From: Lysobacterales bacterium | Lineage (GTDB): Bacteria; Pseudomonadota; Gammaproteobacteria; Xanthomonadales; SZUA-5 | DNA: 64,000 nucleotides | Assembly (NCBI GenBank): GCA_022841325.1 | Contig: JALHRS010000026.1 | Coordinates: 1-64,000 of the forward strand | Direction of reading: 5' to 3' | Shown here: piece after piece, positions 8,904 through 17,610 of the stretch | Layout of the letters: the number at the start of each line of letters is the position of its first letter | Position numbering within the stretch: the first letter of the stretch is position 1 | Translations under genes and position numbers: made by a program | Notes under the pieces: generated by a model | The model's input: only the letters and a program-made list of their open reading frames with translations | Database searches by the model: none | What the model was told of the DNA's origin: nothing

Positions 8904-9449
8904 ATGAGCACGATTGCACCGATCAACCCGCAGACCGCCGATACCGCCACCACCAGGACCCTGGACGCCGTGCGCGCCAAACTGGGCCTGGTGCCCAACA
9001 TGGTGTTGACGCTGGCACACTCGCCCACCGCCCTCGGTGGCTATCTGCAGTTCTCCGGCGCCCTGGCTGGCGGCAAGCTCTCAGGCAAACGCCGCGAAGC
9101 CATCGCCATCGCCGTGGCCCAGTCCAACAGCTGCGGCTATTGCCTGTCGGCGCACACGGCCATCGGCCAGAGCCTGGGCTTGTCGAGCAGCGATATCGCC
9201 GATGCCCGTCGTGGTCTGGCGGCAGATCCGGCCGACGCCGCGCTGGTGACGCTGGCGCAGCGCATCGTTGCCACTCAGGGTCATCCCAGCGCCGCCGACA
9301 TCGCGGCCTTCCGCGCTGCCGGCTTCAGCGATGGCGAACTGCTGGAAGTGATCGCCAACGTGGCGCTGAACATCTACACCAACTACGTCAACCACATCGC
9401 CGGCACCGAGATCGACTTCCCGGTGCAGTCGCTGGAACTGGCGGCCTGA
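8904..9449 (+). CDS. Carboxymuconolactone decarboxylase/AhpD-like protein
   Basis: A 181-residue protein. The start at 8904 follows AGGAGAAAGACC. It carries the AhpD signature with Cys77, Cys80 and His84 in SCGYCLSAH, so it is likely a peroxidase-type or dithiol redox enzyme rather than a true decarboxylase. Length and single CMD domain fit the small alkylhydroperoxidase group. It is divergent from the AraC regulator at 7677-8561, so regulation by that protein is likely. The open frame extends upstream to 8703, but that part lies in repeat DNA and is not coding. Confidence 0.9.
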   Translation: MSTIAPINPQTADTATTRTLDAVRAKLGLVPNMVLTLAHSPTALGGYLQFSGALAGGKLSGKRREAIAIAVAQSNSCGYCLSAHTAIGQSLGLSSSDIADARRGLAADPADAALVTLAQRIVATQGHPSAADIAAFRAAGFSDGELLEVIANVALNIYTNYVNHIAGTEIDFPVQSLELAA

Positions 9450-9499
9450 GGCAACGCGGCCGAGCGGGCTGCGGCCCGCTTCGGCTTCGTTGAAGGAAG

Positions 9500-9606
9500 A
9501 GCGTTTCAACGCGGAGAACGCAGAGGGACGCGGAGGACACAGAGTAGAGCCCTGGTAATTGGCTCTTCTCAGCGTTCTCTGCGCCCCTCTGCGTTCTCCG
9601 CGTTGG
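9500..9606. repeat. Inverted pair of CGCAGAGAACGC repeats (family D), copy 1
   Basis: The left arm (AACGCGGAGAACGCAGAGGG) and right arm (CCCCTCTGCGTTCTCCGCGTT) are complementary around about 40 bases, giving a long hairpin. The same motif pair recurs near 15.4, 17.5, 24.0 and 36.4 kb. Confidence 0.85.
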
Positions 9607-9658
9607 GATCTTTGTCCGCTGCCCGCGGAGGGTTTGACCTACGTGCCCTGCCGAAAGC

Positions 9659-9901
9659 TCAGGGCTGCCCGAGCTTGCGCCCCACCGGGCACTGCCCGCG
9701 GGCGCCGCAGCCGGCGCAGGCGCCGGTGGGTTTGGCGGCGGCGCGTTGCAGACCCGGGATCAGTGCCTGCATCTTTCCACGTTGGCAACGGCGAGCGAAG
9801 GCAGCCACCGCAGTCTGGCGCAGGGCGGCCGGCGTCAGATGCCAGACGCTGAAGACCGCGGCGGCGGTGACGATCAGGGCTACGAGCAGATTCTCGATCA
9901 T
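9659..9901 (-). CDS. Small Cys-rich membrane protein of the feo operon (DUF6587-like)
   Basis: An 80-residue protein that begins MIENLLVALIVTAAAVFSVW, a single membrane helix, and ends with a cysteine cluster CAGCGARGQC. Its ATG overlaps the feoB stop as TGATG, so it is the third gene of the operon. Small proteins of this layout replace FeoC in many proteobacteria; the function is unknown but a role in iron delivery or FeoB control is plausible. The open frame extends further upstream inside feoB; the overlap start is preferred because it begins with the membrane helix. Confidence 0.75.
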   Translation of the reverse strand: MIENLLVALIVTAAAVFSVWHLTPAALRQTAVAAFARRCQRGKMQALIPGLQRAAAKPTGACAGCGARGQCPVGRKLGQP

Positions 9902-11790
9902 CAGCCCAGCCCCAGCCACACGGCAGTCTGGTAGGTCACCAGCGAGGCCAGATAGGCCATCGCGAACAGATAGACCGCCATCAGCAGCGGATAGCGCCAG
10001 CTCTGGGTCTCGCGCTTGACCACCGCCAGCGTGGCCAGACATTGCGGTGCAAACACATACCAGGCCAGCAGCGACAGCGCGGTCGCCAGTGACCACTGGG
10101 CCCCGATCAGGGTGCCGAGCTGGGTGGCGATTTCTTCATCACCGCCCTGCAGTGCATACACCGTGCCGAGGGCGCCGACCGCCACTTCGCGTGCGGCCAT
10201 GCCCGGGATCAGGGCGATGCAGATTTCCCAGCCAAAGCCGATCGGCGCAAACAGCGGCTGGATCAGATGTCCCAGGCGCCCGGCGTAGCTGTAATCGATG
10301 GCGGCGCCGGTGAAATCGGCCGGTGGCGCCGGAAAGCTGGACAGCGCCCAGATCACGATCATCATCGCCAGAATGATGCCGCCGACGCGGCGCAGGAAGA
10401 TGCGCACGCGTTCCAGCAGACCGATCAGCAGATTGCGCAGATTGGGCACGCGCCAGGTCGGCAATTCCATCATCAGCGGATGGTGCATGCCGCGGCCGAC
10501 GGTGCGCTTGAGCACGAAGGCCACCACCACGGCGCCGAGGATGCCGGCCAGGTACAGCGCGAACAGCACCAGCCCCTGGAGGTTGATCAGGCCGCCGATC
10601 TGGCGTTCCGGCACGAAGGCGCCGATCAGCAGCGCGTACACCGGCAGGCGCGCCGAACAGGTCATCAGCGGGGCAATCAGGATGGTGCTGAGGCGGTCGC
10701 GCCAGTTGCTGATGACCCGTGTGGCCATGATCCCGGGAATGGCGCAGGCAAAGCTCGACAGCAGCGGAATGAAGGAGCGTCCGGACAGGCCGACCTTGCC
10801 CATGAAGCGATCGAGCAGAAAGGCCGCGCGCGGCAGATAGCCGGAATCCTCCAGCGCCAGGATGAAGGCGAACAGGATCACGATCTGCGGCAGGAAGATC
10901 AGCACGCTGCCCACGCCGCCGATCAGGCCGTCGATCAGCAGGCTGCGCAGCGGACCCTCGGACAGATGTCGCCCCAGGGCCTCGCCCAGCCAGCCCATGC
11001 TGCCCTCGATCAGGTCCATCGGTGCCGCGGCCCAGCTGAACACCGCCTGGAACATCAGGAACAGCACCGCCGCCAGGATCATCAGGCCCAGCACCGGGTG
11101 CATGATGACTTTATCGATGCGCTCGTCCCAACGCGTGTCCACGGTCGGCAGCTGCACGGCATCGGCGAGGATCGCCCGCACCTGGCGATGGGTCTCGGTG
11201 ATCTCCTCCAGCGTCGGTGTCTGCCAGGATGGGGCTTCCGGCGCCAGCGCCGGCATGCCCATGCGATCAAGCTCGGCCAGCAGCGCATCGGCGCCGCCGC
11301 GGTGCACGCCCACGGTGCTGACCACCGGAATCCCGAGCGCGGCCGAGAGCTTGTCGATATCGATGCGGATGCCGCGGCGCTCGGCCAGATCGCTCATGTT
11401 CAGCGCCAGCACCATCGGAATTCCCAGATGCTTGACCTCCAGCACCAGACGCAGATTCAAGCGCAGGTTGGTGGCATCGGTCACGCACACCAGCACTTCG
11501 GGGCGGGCTTCGCCGGCGAGCTGACCGAGCACGATGTCGCGGGTGACGGCCTCGTCGGCGCTGTCGGCATTGAGCGAATAGGCACCGGGCAGATCCAGCA
11601 CCCGATAGCCTTGACCGCTGGCCGAGCGGGCGATGCCTTCCTTGCGCTCGACCGTGACACCGGCATAGTTCGCCACCTTCTGGCGACTGCCGGTCAGCAG
11701 ATTGAACAGGGCAGTCTTGCCGCAGTTGGGATTGCCCAGCAGCGCGACCCGGCGAAATTCGCCGTCGATGGCAGCTGCCGCCGTACTCAT
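9901..11790 (-). CDS. feoB: Ferrous iron transporter FeoB
   Basis: A 629-residue Fe(II) transporter of the inner membrane. The N-terminal G domain has GNPNCGKT (residues 19-26), DLPGAYSL and NMSD. Two Gate domains and hydrophobic helices follow from about residue 230. It is shorter than E. coli FeoB (773 residues) but within the range of the compact type. Its ATG overlaps the feoA stop (ATGA), and its stop overlaps the small Cys-rich gene. Control by oxygen and iron is suggested by the sites at 12173-12229. Confidence 0.95.
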   Translation of the reverse strand: MSTAAAAIDGEFRRVALLGNPNCGKTALFNLLTGSRQKVANYAGVTVERKEGIARSASGQGYRVLDLPGAYSLNADSADEAVTRDIVLGQLAGEARPEVLVCVTDATNLRLNLRLVLEVKHLGIPMVLALNMSDLAERRGIRIDIDKLSAALGIPVVSTVGVHRGGADALLAELDRMGMPALAPEAPSWQTPTLEEITETHRQVRAILADAVQLPTVDTRWDERIDKVIMHPVLGLMILAAVLFLMFQAVFSWAAAPMDLIEGSMGWLGEALGRHLSEGPLRSLLIDGLIGGVGSVLIFLPQIVILFAFILALEDSGYLPRAAFLLDRFMGKVGLSGRSFIPLLSSFACAIPGIMATRVISNWRDRLSTILIAPLMTCSARLPVYALLIGAFVPERQIGGLINLQGLVLFALYLAGILGAVVVAFVLKRTVGRGMHHPLMMELPTWRVPNLRNLLIGLLERVRIFLRRVGGIILAMMIVIWALSSFPAPPADFTGAAIDYSYAGRLGHLIQPLFAPIGFGWEICIALIPGMAAREVAVGALGTVYALQGGDEEIATQLGTLIGAQWSLATALSLLAWYVFAPQCLATLAVVKRETQSWRYPLLMAVYLFAMAYLASLVTYQTAVWLGLG

Positions 11791-12119
11791 TGCGCCGATT
11801 CCACCGCCGTGACGTAGATGTGCTCGGCCTCATGGCGACGCAGGGCAAACATGGTGCCGCCCACGCGCACGGCGATGGGCTCCAGGCCACCCGGTCCGGT
11901 TGCCACCACGCGCACGCTTTCATCCGGCACAAAACCGATTTCCAGCAGCCGCAGCACCAGATTGCGGTCGTGACCATGGCCGGCTCTGGGCATGGCCACG
12001 CGCAGCACGCGGGCGCGCTGTCCGGGCCTGAGTCCCGCCAGTGTCGGTACTTCCATGGTCGGCGTGGTCACGGCGGCGCTGGCGGTATCGGGCAGCGCTT
12101 CACTGGCGGTGGTCAGCAT
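11787..12119 (-). CDS. feoA: FeoA domain protein
   Basis: A 110-residue protein. After an N-terminal stretch of about 28 residues it shows the SH3-like FeoA fold: TLAGLRPGQRARVLRV, LLEIGFVP, and VGGTMFALRRHEAEHIYV near the end. FeoA is a cytoplasmic partner of FeoB in ferrous iron uptake. It is the first gene of the feo operon, and the upstream region carries FNR-like and Fur-like sites. Confidence 0.92.
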   Translation of the reverse strand: MLTTASEALPDTASAAVTTPTMEVPTLAGLRPGQRARVLRVAMPRAGHGHDRNLVLRLLEIGFVPDESVRVVATGPGGLEPIAVRVGGTMFALRRHEAEHIYVTAVESAQ

Positions 12120-12172
12120 GGGCGTTCCATTTCCTGAGCATGCGCTGATCTTAGGCCTTCGCGAGCCGTTCG

Positions 12173-12191
12173 TAAATGCGAATGACTATCA
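12173..12191 (-). promoter_or_regulatory. Putative Fur box of the feo operon
   Basis: On the minus strand TGATAGTCATTCGCATTTA resembles the Fur consensus of alternating GAT/ATC-like hexamers. It sits 30-50 bases downstream of the FNR-type site and would overlap the -10 region and start point, a usual place for Fur repression. Confidence 0.5.
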
Positions 12192-12215
12192 AACGCTAAC
12201 TTTGCTCAGGCTGTC

Positions 12216-12229
12216 TTGATGCACATCAA
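12216..12229. promoter_or_regulatory. FNR-type binding site of the feo operon
   Basis: TTGATGCACATCAA is an exact match to the FNR consensus TTGATNNNNATCAA and is fully symmetric. A start point about 41 bases downstream, as in class II FNR promoters, would fall near 12180 and place the -10 over GATAGT at 12185-12190. This fits activation of feoAB without oxygen. CRP-like and FNR sites look alike, so the exact regulator is not proven. Confidence 0.65.
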
Positions 12230-12385
12230 GGTTGAAATGCGGTGGAAAGGGTGGGGAGGGGCAGGGAGCACGGGGTAGGGGACACGGGATGGGGGTCACG
12301 GGGCAAAGCCGGCGTCATCGCGAGCCACCTGTGTCTACCCGACACTGCGCACGGGCCATGAACCCTGGCGGGCACAGAGGGGCTT

Positions 12386-12465
12386 TGAGGAGGGACGCGC
12401 GCCTGCGCGGCCGCTCTTGATCGCCGCTCGGCGCAAAGCGGCGCCGCAGCGCGGCGCCCTCCGCC
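12386..12465. repeat. Dispersed GC palindrome, family A, copy 3 (inverted)
   Basis: Reads GAGGGACGCGCGCCTGCGCG to GCGCCGCAGCGCGGCGCCCT, that is, the opposite sense to the copies at 1181 and 8705. Confidence 0.9.
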
Positions 12466-12519
12466 TACGCGCAAACGACACAATTACGGCAAATCAAACA
12501 CTTACGGGATGGATCCCTG

Positions 12520-12600
12520 GAGAGCGTAGCGAAGCCGTCCAGACAAACTGCCGCAGAGGCACTGGATTGCTTCGTCGCTGCGCTCCTCGCAATGACGCAG
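12520..12600. repeat. Dispersed repeat family G, copy 2
   Basis: CTGGAGAGCGTAGCGAAGCC and GGATTGCTTCGTCGCTGCGC form the same inverted pair as at 8596-8683. Confidence 0.75.
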
Positions 12601-12608
12601 GTCTTGGT

Positions 12609-12682
12609 GGGTCCCGACGTGTCCGGACGCTTCTTCAGCATCTGGCCAACAGCGTCCAGACAAGTCTGGACCTACAGAAACG
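12609..12682. repeat. GTCCAGAC palindrome pair (family B), empty intron site
   Basis: A decayed arm (GGTCCCGACGTGTCCGGACG), a spacer, then the perfect palindrome GTCCAGACAAGTCTGGAC followed by CTACAGAA. The sequence after it continues as CCGTAGCCTTT. This is the same flank found on both sides of the group II intron at 48418-50338, so the copy shows the uninterrupted target. Confidence 0.9.
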
Positions 12683-12700
12683 GTCAAGGCCGTAGCCTTT

Positions 12701-12810
12701 GCCCGGGTCCCGAGTCCCGGGTCCCGGGTCCCGGGTCCCGAGTCCCGAGTCCCGAGTCCCGAGTCCCGAGTCCCGCGCCCCGCGCCCCGCGCCCCGCGCC
12801 CCGCGCCCCG
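12701..12810. repeat. Heptamer tandem array (CCCGGGT / CCCGAGT / CCCGCGC blocks)
   Basis: About 15 units of period 7 in three homogeneous blocks: CCCGGGT, CCCGAGT, then CCCCGCG. It ends 63 bases before argS. With the three repeats before it, it fills the 12230-12873 gap. Confidence 0.92.
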
Positions 12811-12873
12811 TTGAAGCCGAGCTTCAGACAAGGCTGCTATTCTTTGCCACCTTTTTCCGTCCAGTGACCCCCA

Positions 12874-14655
12874 GTGAAAGAGCATTTGCAGGAACTCGTG
12901 ATGCAGGCGCTGCTCGACGTCCGTCGCAAGCAGCAGGTGGAACTGCCTGAGACCCCCGAGTTCGCCATCGAGCGTACCCGCCAGAAGGACCACGGCGATT
13001 TCGCCACCAATGCCGCGCTGGTGCTGTGCAAGACGCTGGGCATGAAGCCGCGCGACCTGGCGCAGGCGATCGTCGATCACCTGCCCGAATCCAGGCATGT
13101 GGAAAACGTGGCCATCGCCGGCCCCGGCTTCATCAATTTCACGCTGAGCCGGAGTTGTCTGCTGGGAACCCTGCGCCGGGTGCTGGAGCGCGGCGATGAA
13201 TACGGCAGCACCGAGCGCGACGAGAACGAGCACCTCACGGTCGAGTACGTCAGCGCCAATCCCACCGGGCCGCTGCATGTCGGTCATGGCCGTGGCGCCG
13301 CCTTCGGTGCCAGCCTGACCAACATCCTCGAGGCCTGTGGCATCAAGGTGCAGCGCGAGTACTACGTCAACGACTACGGTCGACAGATGGACATCCTCGC
13401 CACCAGCGTCTGGCTGCGCTATCTGGATCTGACCGGCAATCCGGTGCGCTTTCCGGACAACGGCTACAAGGGCGACTACGTCGTCGATGTGGCGCGCACG
13501 CTCAAGCATGCCCATGGCGACCGCTTCCGTCGCAGTCCCTTCGAGGTCACCGCCAACCTGCCGCCCGATGAAAGCCAGGGCGGCGACAAGGAAGCGCACG
13601 TGGATGCGCTCATCGGCCGCGCCCGCGAGCTGCTCGGGAGCGACGACTTCGACCTGATCTACAAGCTGGCGCTGGACAGCCTGCTCGGCGCCATCCGCGA
13701 CGAGTTGCTGGCCTTCAACGTGCGCTACGACAACTGGTTCTCGGAGCGCAGTCTGGCTGATTCGGGCGCCGTCGACCGCGCCATCGACCGGCTTACCCGC
13801 CTTGGGCACATGTACGAGAAGGACGGCGCCAGGTGGTTCCGGGCCACCACCTTCGGTGACGAGAAAGACCGCGTGGTGGTCCGCGAGAACGGCCAGAGCA
13901 CCTATTTCGCCTCGGATATCGCGTACCTGCTGAACAAGTTCGAGCGCGGCTTCACCAAGGCCGTGTACGTGCTCGGCGCCGATCATCACGGCTATATCGC
14001 GCGGCTGAAGGCGGCCGCCAGTGGTTTGGGACTGAATCCGGCCAATGTCGAGATCGTGCTGGTGCAGTTTGCCAAGCTCTACAAGGACGGCAAGGAAGTG
14101 TCCATGGGCAAGCGCGAAGGCAACTTCGTGACCCTGAAGGACCTGCGCACAGAGGTCGGCACCGACGCCGCGCGCTTCTTCTACGTCATGCGCAGCCACG
14201 AACAGCACCTGGATTTCGACCTGGAGCTGGCCAAGTCGCAGAGCAAGGACAATCCGGTGTACTACGTGCAGTACGCCCATGCCCGCATCGCCAGCGTCTT
14301 CCAGAAGCTGTCCGAACAGCGCCAGACCCACAACCGGTCGGCCGGCGACGCCGCCCGCCAGTTGCTCAGCAACGAGCACGAACTGGATCTGCTGAACCTG
14401 ATGCTGCGCTATCCGGAGACCGTCGAGCGTGCCGGCGAACAGCGCTCGCCGCATCTGGTCGCCAACTACCTGCGCGAACTGGCTGCCGCACTGCACGGCT
14501 ATTACGACGGTGCCCAGGTCAAGATTCTGGTGGAGGACGATGATCTGCGTAATGCCCGTCTGAATATGCTGCTGGCGGTCAAGCAGGTGCTGGCCAACGG
14601 TCTTAGACTGCTCGGCGTGTCGGCGCCCGAGCGCATGGAGCGGCAGGAGCCGTAG
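12874..14655 (+). CDS. argS: Arginyl-tRNA synthetase
   Basis: A 593-residue class I aminoacyl-tRNA synthetase. It has an N-terminal Add-1-type domain (about 1-115), the HIGH-type motif in NPTGPLHVGHGRGA, YYVNDYGRQMD, the KMSKS-like region VSMGKREGN, and a C-terminal DALR anticodon-binding domain. GTG at 12874 is used because the product begins KEHLQELVMQALLDV, as expected for ArgS. It charges tRNA-Arg in the cytoplasm. The SPOR gene follows 82 bases downstream. Confidence 0.97.
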   Translation: MKEHLQELVMQALLDVRRKQQVELPETPEFAIERTRQKDHGDFATNAALVLCKTLGMKPRDLAQAIVDHLPESRHVENVAIAGPGFINFTLSRSCLLGTLRRVLERGDEYGSTERDENEHLTVEYVSANPTGPLHVGHGRGAAFGASLTNILEACGIKVQREYYVNDYGRQMDILATSVWLRYLDLTGNPVRFPDNGYKGDYVVDVARTLKHAHGDRFRRSPFEVTANLPPDESQGGDKEAHVDALIGRARELLGSDDFDLIYKLALDSLLGAIRDELLAFNVRYDNWFSERSLADSGAVDRAIDRLTRLGHMYEKDGARWFRATTFGDEKDRVVVRENGQSTYFASDIAYLLNKFERGFTKAVYVLGADHHGYIARLKAAASGLGLNPANVEIVLVQFAKLYKDGKEVSMGKREGNFVTLKDLRTEVGTDAARFFYVMRSHEQHLDFDLELAKSQSKDNPVYYVQYAHARIASVFQKLSEQRQTHNRSAGDAARQLLSNEHELDLLNLMLRYPETVERAGEQRSPHLVANYLRELAAALHGYYDGAQVKILVEDDDLRNARLNMLLAVKQVLANGLRLLGVSAPERMERQEP

Positions 14656-14737
14656 GCAGGGGTCAGCCGGAAGCCACCAGCCCCGAGCTGGCGCCGGCTA
14701 TGCTGACAGTGCATCAAGGACAGGACGCGGAAACATC

Positions 14738-15325
14738 ATGGCCAAGGGCAAACAAGCAGTACGCGGCGGCGGCAGCACGCCTCTGCCGTTCTGGGTATGG
14801 CTGCTCACCGGGTTCGCGCTCGGCGTCGGCCTGTCGATGTTCTTCATCCTCAGGGACGGCATGCCCGCCGCCGGACCGCGACCGAATCCGGCCGCTGAAT
14901 CCAAGACCGATGGCGACAAGCCACTGGTGGAACTGGCGGCTGGCGACAGCCGCGCGCGCGAGGCCGAGACCAAGAAGCCACGCTACGACTTCTATTCGGT
15001 GTTGCCCGAAATCGAGGTGGTCATCCCCGATGCCGAGCTGACCGCGCAGTCGCAGAAGCCGCCGGAGCCGGCCGCGCCGGGGCCGGCGGTGCGCATGTTC
15101 CTGCAGGTGGGCAGCTTCAGCAACTCCGGCGATGCCGAGGCCCTGAAGGCGCGCATGGCACTGCTCGGCGTGCAGGCCCAGGTGACCCCGGTCAAGATCA
15201 ATGATCGCACCTGGCACCGCGTGCGGGTGGGCCCTTACAGCGACGCCCGCGCCATGGAGACGGCCAAGCGTGAACTGGCGGCGGCCAGCATCGAGGCCAT
15301 TGCGCTGCGCGAAACCGGCGGCTGA
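14738..15325 (+). CDS. SPOR domain protein, FtsN-like
   Basis: A 195-residue inner-membrane protein: short cytoplasmic N-terminus, one membrane helix (about 16-38, PFWVWLLTGFALGVGLSMFF), a Pro/Ala/Glu-rich periplasmic linker, and a C-terminal SPOR domain (about 120-190, FLQVGSFSNSGDAEALKARM ... WHRVRVGPYSD) that binds denuded peptidoglycan at the septum. The order argS then SPOR/FtsN is conserved in gammaproteobacteria, which supports an FtsN-like division role. The domain is clear; identity as FtsN is inferred. Confidence 0.88.
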   Translation: MAKGKQAVRGGGSTPLPFWVWLLTGFALGVGLSMFFILRDGMPAAGPRPNPAAESKTDGDKPLVELAAGDSRAREAETKKPRYDFYSVLPEIEVVIPDAELTAQSQKPPEPAAPGPAVRMFLQVGSFSNSGDAEALKARMALLGVQAQVTPVKINDRTWHRVRVGPYSDARAMETAKRELAAASIEAIALRETGG

Positions 15326-15387
15326 TGACGCTGGCAATGACATCGCCTGTATCGGATTGAGATGCGCCGCATGCACTGGCCAGAAGC

Positions 15388-15640
15388 GGAACGCAGAGAA
15401 CGCAGAGGAAAGGCAGAGAGAACGCAAAGGTATTTGCGTTACGGCTTCTCCAGGCAGCGTCACCACTGCCAAGCTGGGAACGCCGTCCACTGATTGCCGA
15501 TACAGTCAGCGGGCGAGCAGCCTCCTCCAGGGCGAGTAGGCAAGGGTGTGTTGCCCCGATAGACCGGCTGATTCAGGCTCGCTCTGGCCTTTCTTCGCGT
15601 CCTCTCTGCTTTTCCTTTGCGTTCTCCGCGTCGTGCTTCC
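15388..15640. repeat. Inverted pair of CGCAGAG repeats (family D), copy 2
   Basis: Left arm at 15388-15430 (AACGCAGAGAACGCAGAGGA) and right arm at 15588-15636 (CCTCTCTGCTTTTCCTTTGC). About 155 bases lie between, in which I recognise nothing. The pair fills the centre of the 15326-15829 gap. Confidence 0.8.
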
Positions 15641-15829
15641 GACCTCAAACCGCCTCAATCCCCGGTTTTCACCGGGGCGCGCGAAACGGCGGTCGCGACG
15701 CCAGGTTGCCTCTGCAGAGCGCAGTAGCCATCTTGGCCATGCTCCATGGTCTACCCGACCTCACCAGTGCAACGCAGACACGCCGCGCTGCCTATACTCG
15801 GGCGTATTGAAACTACGGAGCCCAGCGCC

Positions 15830-17428
15830 ATGAGCGAACGCGATGTGATGCAGTACGACGTGGTCATCGTCGGTGCCGGGCCTGCCGGGCTGGCCTGTGC
15901 GATCCGGCTGAAGCAGCTGAAGGCCGAACTGTCGGTGTGCGTGATCGAGAAGGCCTCGGTGGTTGGCGCCCAGATCCTGTCCGGCGCGGTGATCGAACCG
16001 CAGCCGCTCGATGACCTGCTGCCGGGCTGGCGCGATGCGCCGCCCCCGATCTGCGTGCCGGCCAAGCGCGACGAATTCCGGATGCTGACGCGCACCCGGG
16101 CGTGGTCCATGCCGACGCCGCCGCAGATGCACAATGCCGGCAATTTCATCGTCTCGCTGTCGGCCATGTGCGCCTGGATGGCGCCGCAGGCCGAAGCGCT
16201 GGGCGTCGAGATCTTCCCTGGCTTTGCTGCCGCCGAGAATCTGATCGATGAGGCCGGCAAGGTCATCGGCGTGCGCATCGGCGACATGGGCGTCGCCAGG
16301 GACGGTGAGCACAAGGCCGAATACACCCAGGGCATCGATATCCATGCCGGCGTCACCATCCTCGCCGAGGGCGCCCGCGGACATCTGACCAAGCAGCTGG
16401 TCCAGCGCTTCGAGCTGGATGCGAACAGCGATCCGCAGACCTATTCGATCGGCATCAAGGAGCTCTGGCAGGTCAAGCCGGGCACCGCCGAAGCCGGTCT
16501 GATCCTGCACACCATCGGCTGGCCGATGGACAACGCCACCTACGGCGGCAGCTTCCTCTACCACATGGACCAGGACCGCATCGCCCTCGGCGTGGTCTGC
16601 GGGCTGGACTACAAGGATCCGCTGTTCCAGCCCTATGAGGCGTTCCAGCAGTGGAAGAACCACCCCTACATCAAGCCCCTGCTGGAGGGCGGCTCGATCA
16701 TGTCGGCCGGCGCCCGCGCCATCGTCACCGGTGGCTACCAGTCGCTGCCCAAGGTGGAAATGCCCGGTGCCATGCTGATCGGCGACACCGCCGGCCTGCT
16801 CAATGTGCCGAAGATCAAGGGCACGCACCAGGCCATCCGCTCCGGCATGCTGGCGGCCGAGCACTATGCCGAAACCGGGCGCGCCGAGGGCTGGAATGCC
16901 AAGCTGCGCGGATCGGCAGTGATGAACGAACTGCGCAAGGTGCGCAACATCAAGCCCGGCTTCAAGAAGGGCTTGTGGGCTGGCCTCGCCAATGCCGGCT
17001 TCGAGACCATCACCGCCGGTGCCAGCCCGTGGACACTGAAGAACAAGGCCGACTACGCCCAGCTGCGCACGGTCGACAGCTACGAAAGCCCGAATCGCCA
17101 CTGGGGCGAGCGTACGCTGCCGCCCCGCGACCGCTTGCAGGGCGTCTACTACGCCAGCACCGCGCACGAGGAAGATCAGCCGGTACACCTCAAGGTGTCC
17201 GACACCTCGATCTGCATCGACCAGTGCGCCCGCGAATACCAGAATCCCTGCACCCGATTCTGCCCGGCCGGCGTTTACGAAATGGTCGAGGAAGAAGGCG
17301 GCAAGCGCCTGCAGATCAACGCCTCCAACTGCGTGCACTGCAAGACCTGCGACATCAAGGATCCCTACCAGATCATCAACTGGGTGACGCCCGAGGGCGG
17401 CAGCGGGCCGAATTACCAGAACCTTTGA
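15830..17428 (+). CDS. Electron transfer flavoprotein-ubiquinone oxidoreductase
   Basis: A 532-residue membrane-associated enzyme that passes electrons from ETF, reduced by fatty-acid and amino-acid dehydrogenases, to ubiquinone. It has the FAD motif VGAGPAGLACA near the N-terminus, conserved YGGSFLYH and GDTAGLLNVPKIKG segments, and a C-terminal [4Fe-4S] domain with CIDQCAREYQNPCTRFCPAG and CVHCKTCDIKDP. The start at 15830 is chosen because the open frame further upstream adds only repeat-derived residues. No ETF genes lie in the window. A TATACT at 15793-15798 may be its -10. Confidence 0.95.
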   Translation: MSERDVMQYDVVIVGAGPAGLACAIRLKQLKAELSVCVIEKASVVGAQILSGAVIEPQPLDDLLPGWRDAPPPICVPAKRDEFRMLTRTRAWSMPTPPQMHNAGNFIVSLSAMCAWMAPQAEALGVEIFPGFAAAENLIDEAGKVIGVRIGDMGVARDGEHKAEYTQGIDIHAGVTILAEGARGHLTKQLVQRFELDANSDPQTYSIGIKELWQVKPGTAEAGLILHTIGWPMDNATYGGSFLYHMDQDRIALGVVCGLDYKDPLFQPYEAFQQWKNHPYIKPLLEGGSIMSAGARAIVTGGYQSLPKVEMPGAMLIGDTAGLLNVPKIKGTHQAIRSGMLAAEHYAETGRAEGWNAKLRGSAVMNELRKVRNIKPGFKKGLWAGLANAGFETITAGASPWTLKNKADYAQLRTVDSYESPNRHWGERTLPPRDRLQGVYYASTAHEEDQPVHLKVSDTSICIDQCAREYQNPCTRFCPAGVYEMVEEEGGKRLQINASNCVHCKTCDIKDPYQIINWVTPEGGSGPNYQNL

Positions 17429-17546
17429 GGCGGGTTGCTGGTTGTCGGAGAAAGCAGGCTCACGCGGAGGCGCGGAGGGCGCGGAGAAGAGCACGAGCCG
17501 GTCTTGCATTCTGTGGGAGCGGACTCTGTCCGCGATTGCGGCAACA

Positions 17547-17588
17547 CTGGTTGCTGGTTGCTGGTTGCTGGTTGCTGGTTGCTGGTTG
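17547..17588. repeat. TGCTGGT heptamer array
   Basis: Six units of period 7. The unit differs from the CCCCGTG-type arrays but the period is the same. A degenerate complementary stretch (CAACCAGCAACCAACA) is found at about 17735. Confidence 0.85.
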
Positions 17589-17610
17589 TCGGGACTCGGG
17601 ACTCGGCTTT

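Noticed and set aside
10267-11817. Plus-strand ORF opposite feoB and feoA
   Set aside because: Antisense to well-recognised genes and rich in His, Gln and Arg, as expected for a shadow frame.
12502-14496. Minus-strand ORF opposite argS
   Set aside because: Antisense to argS and continuing into repeat DNA; no domain.
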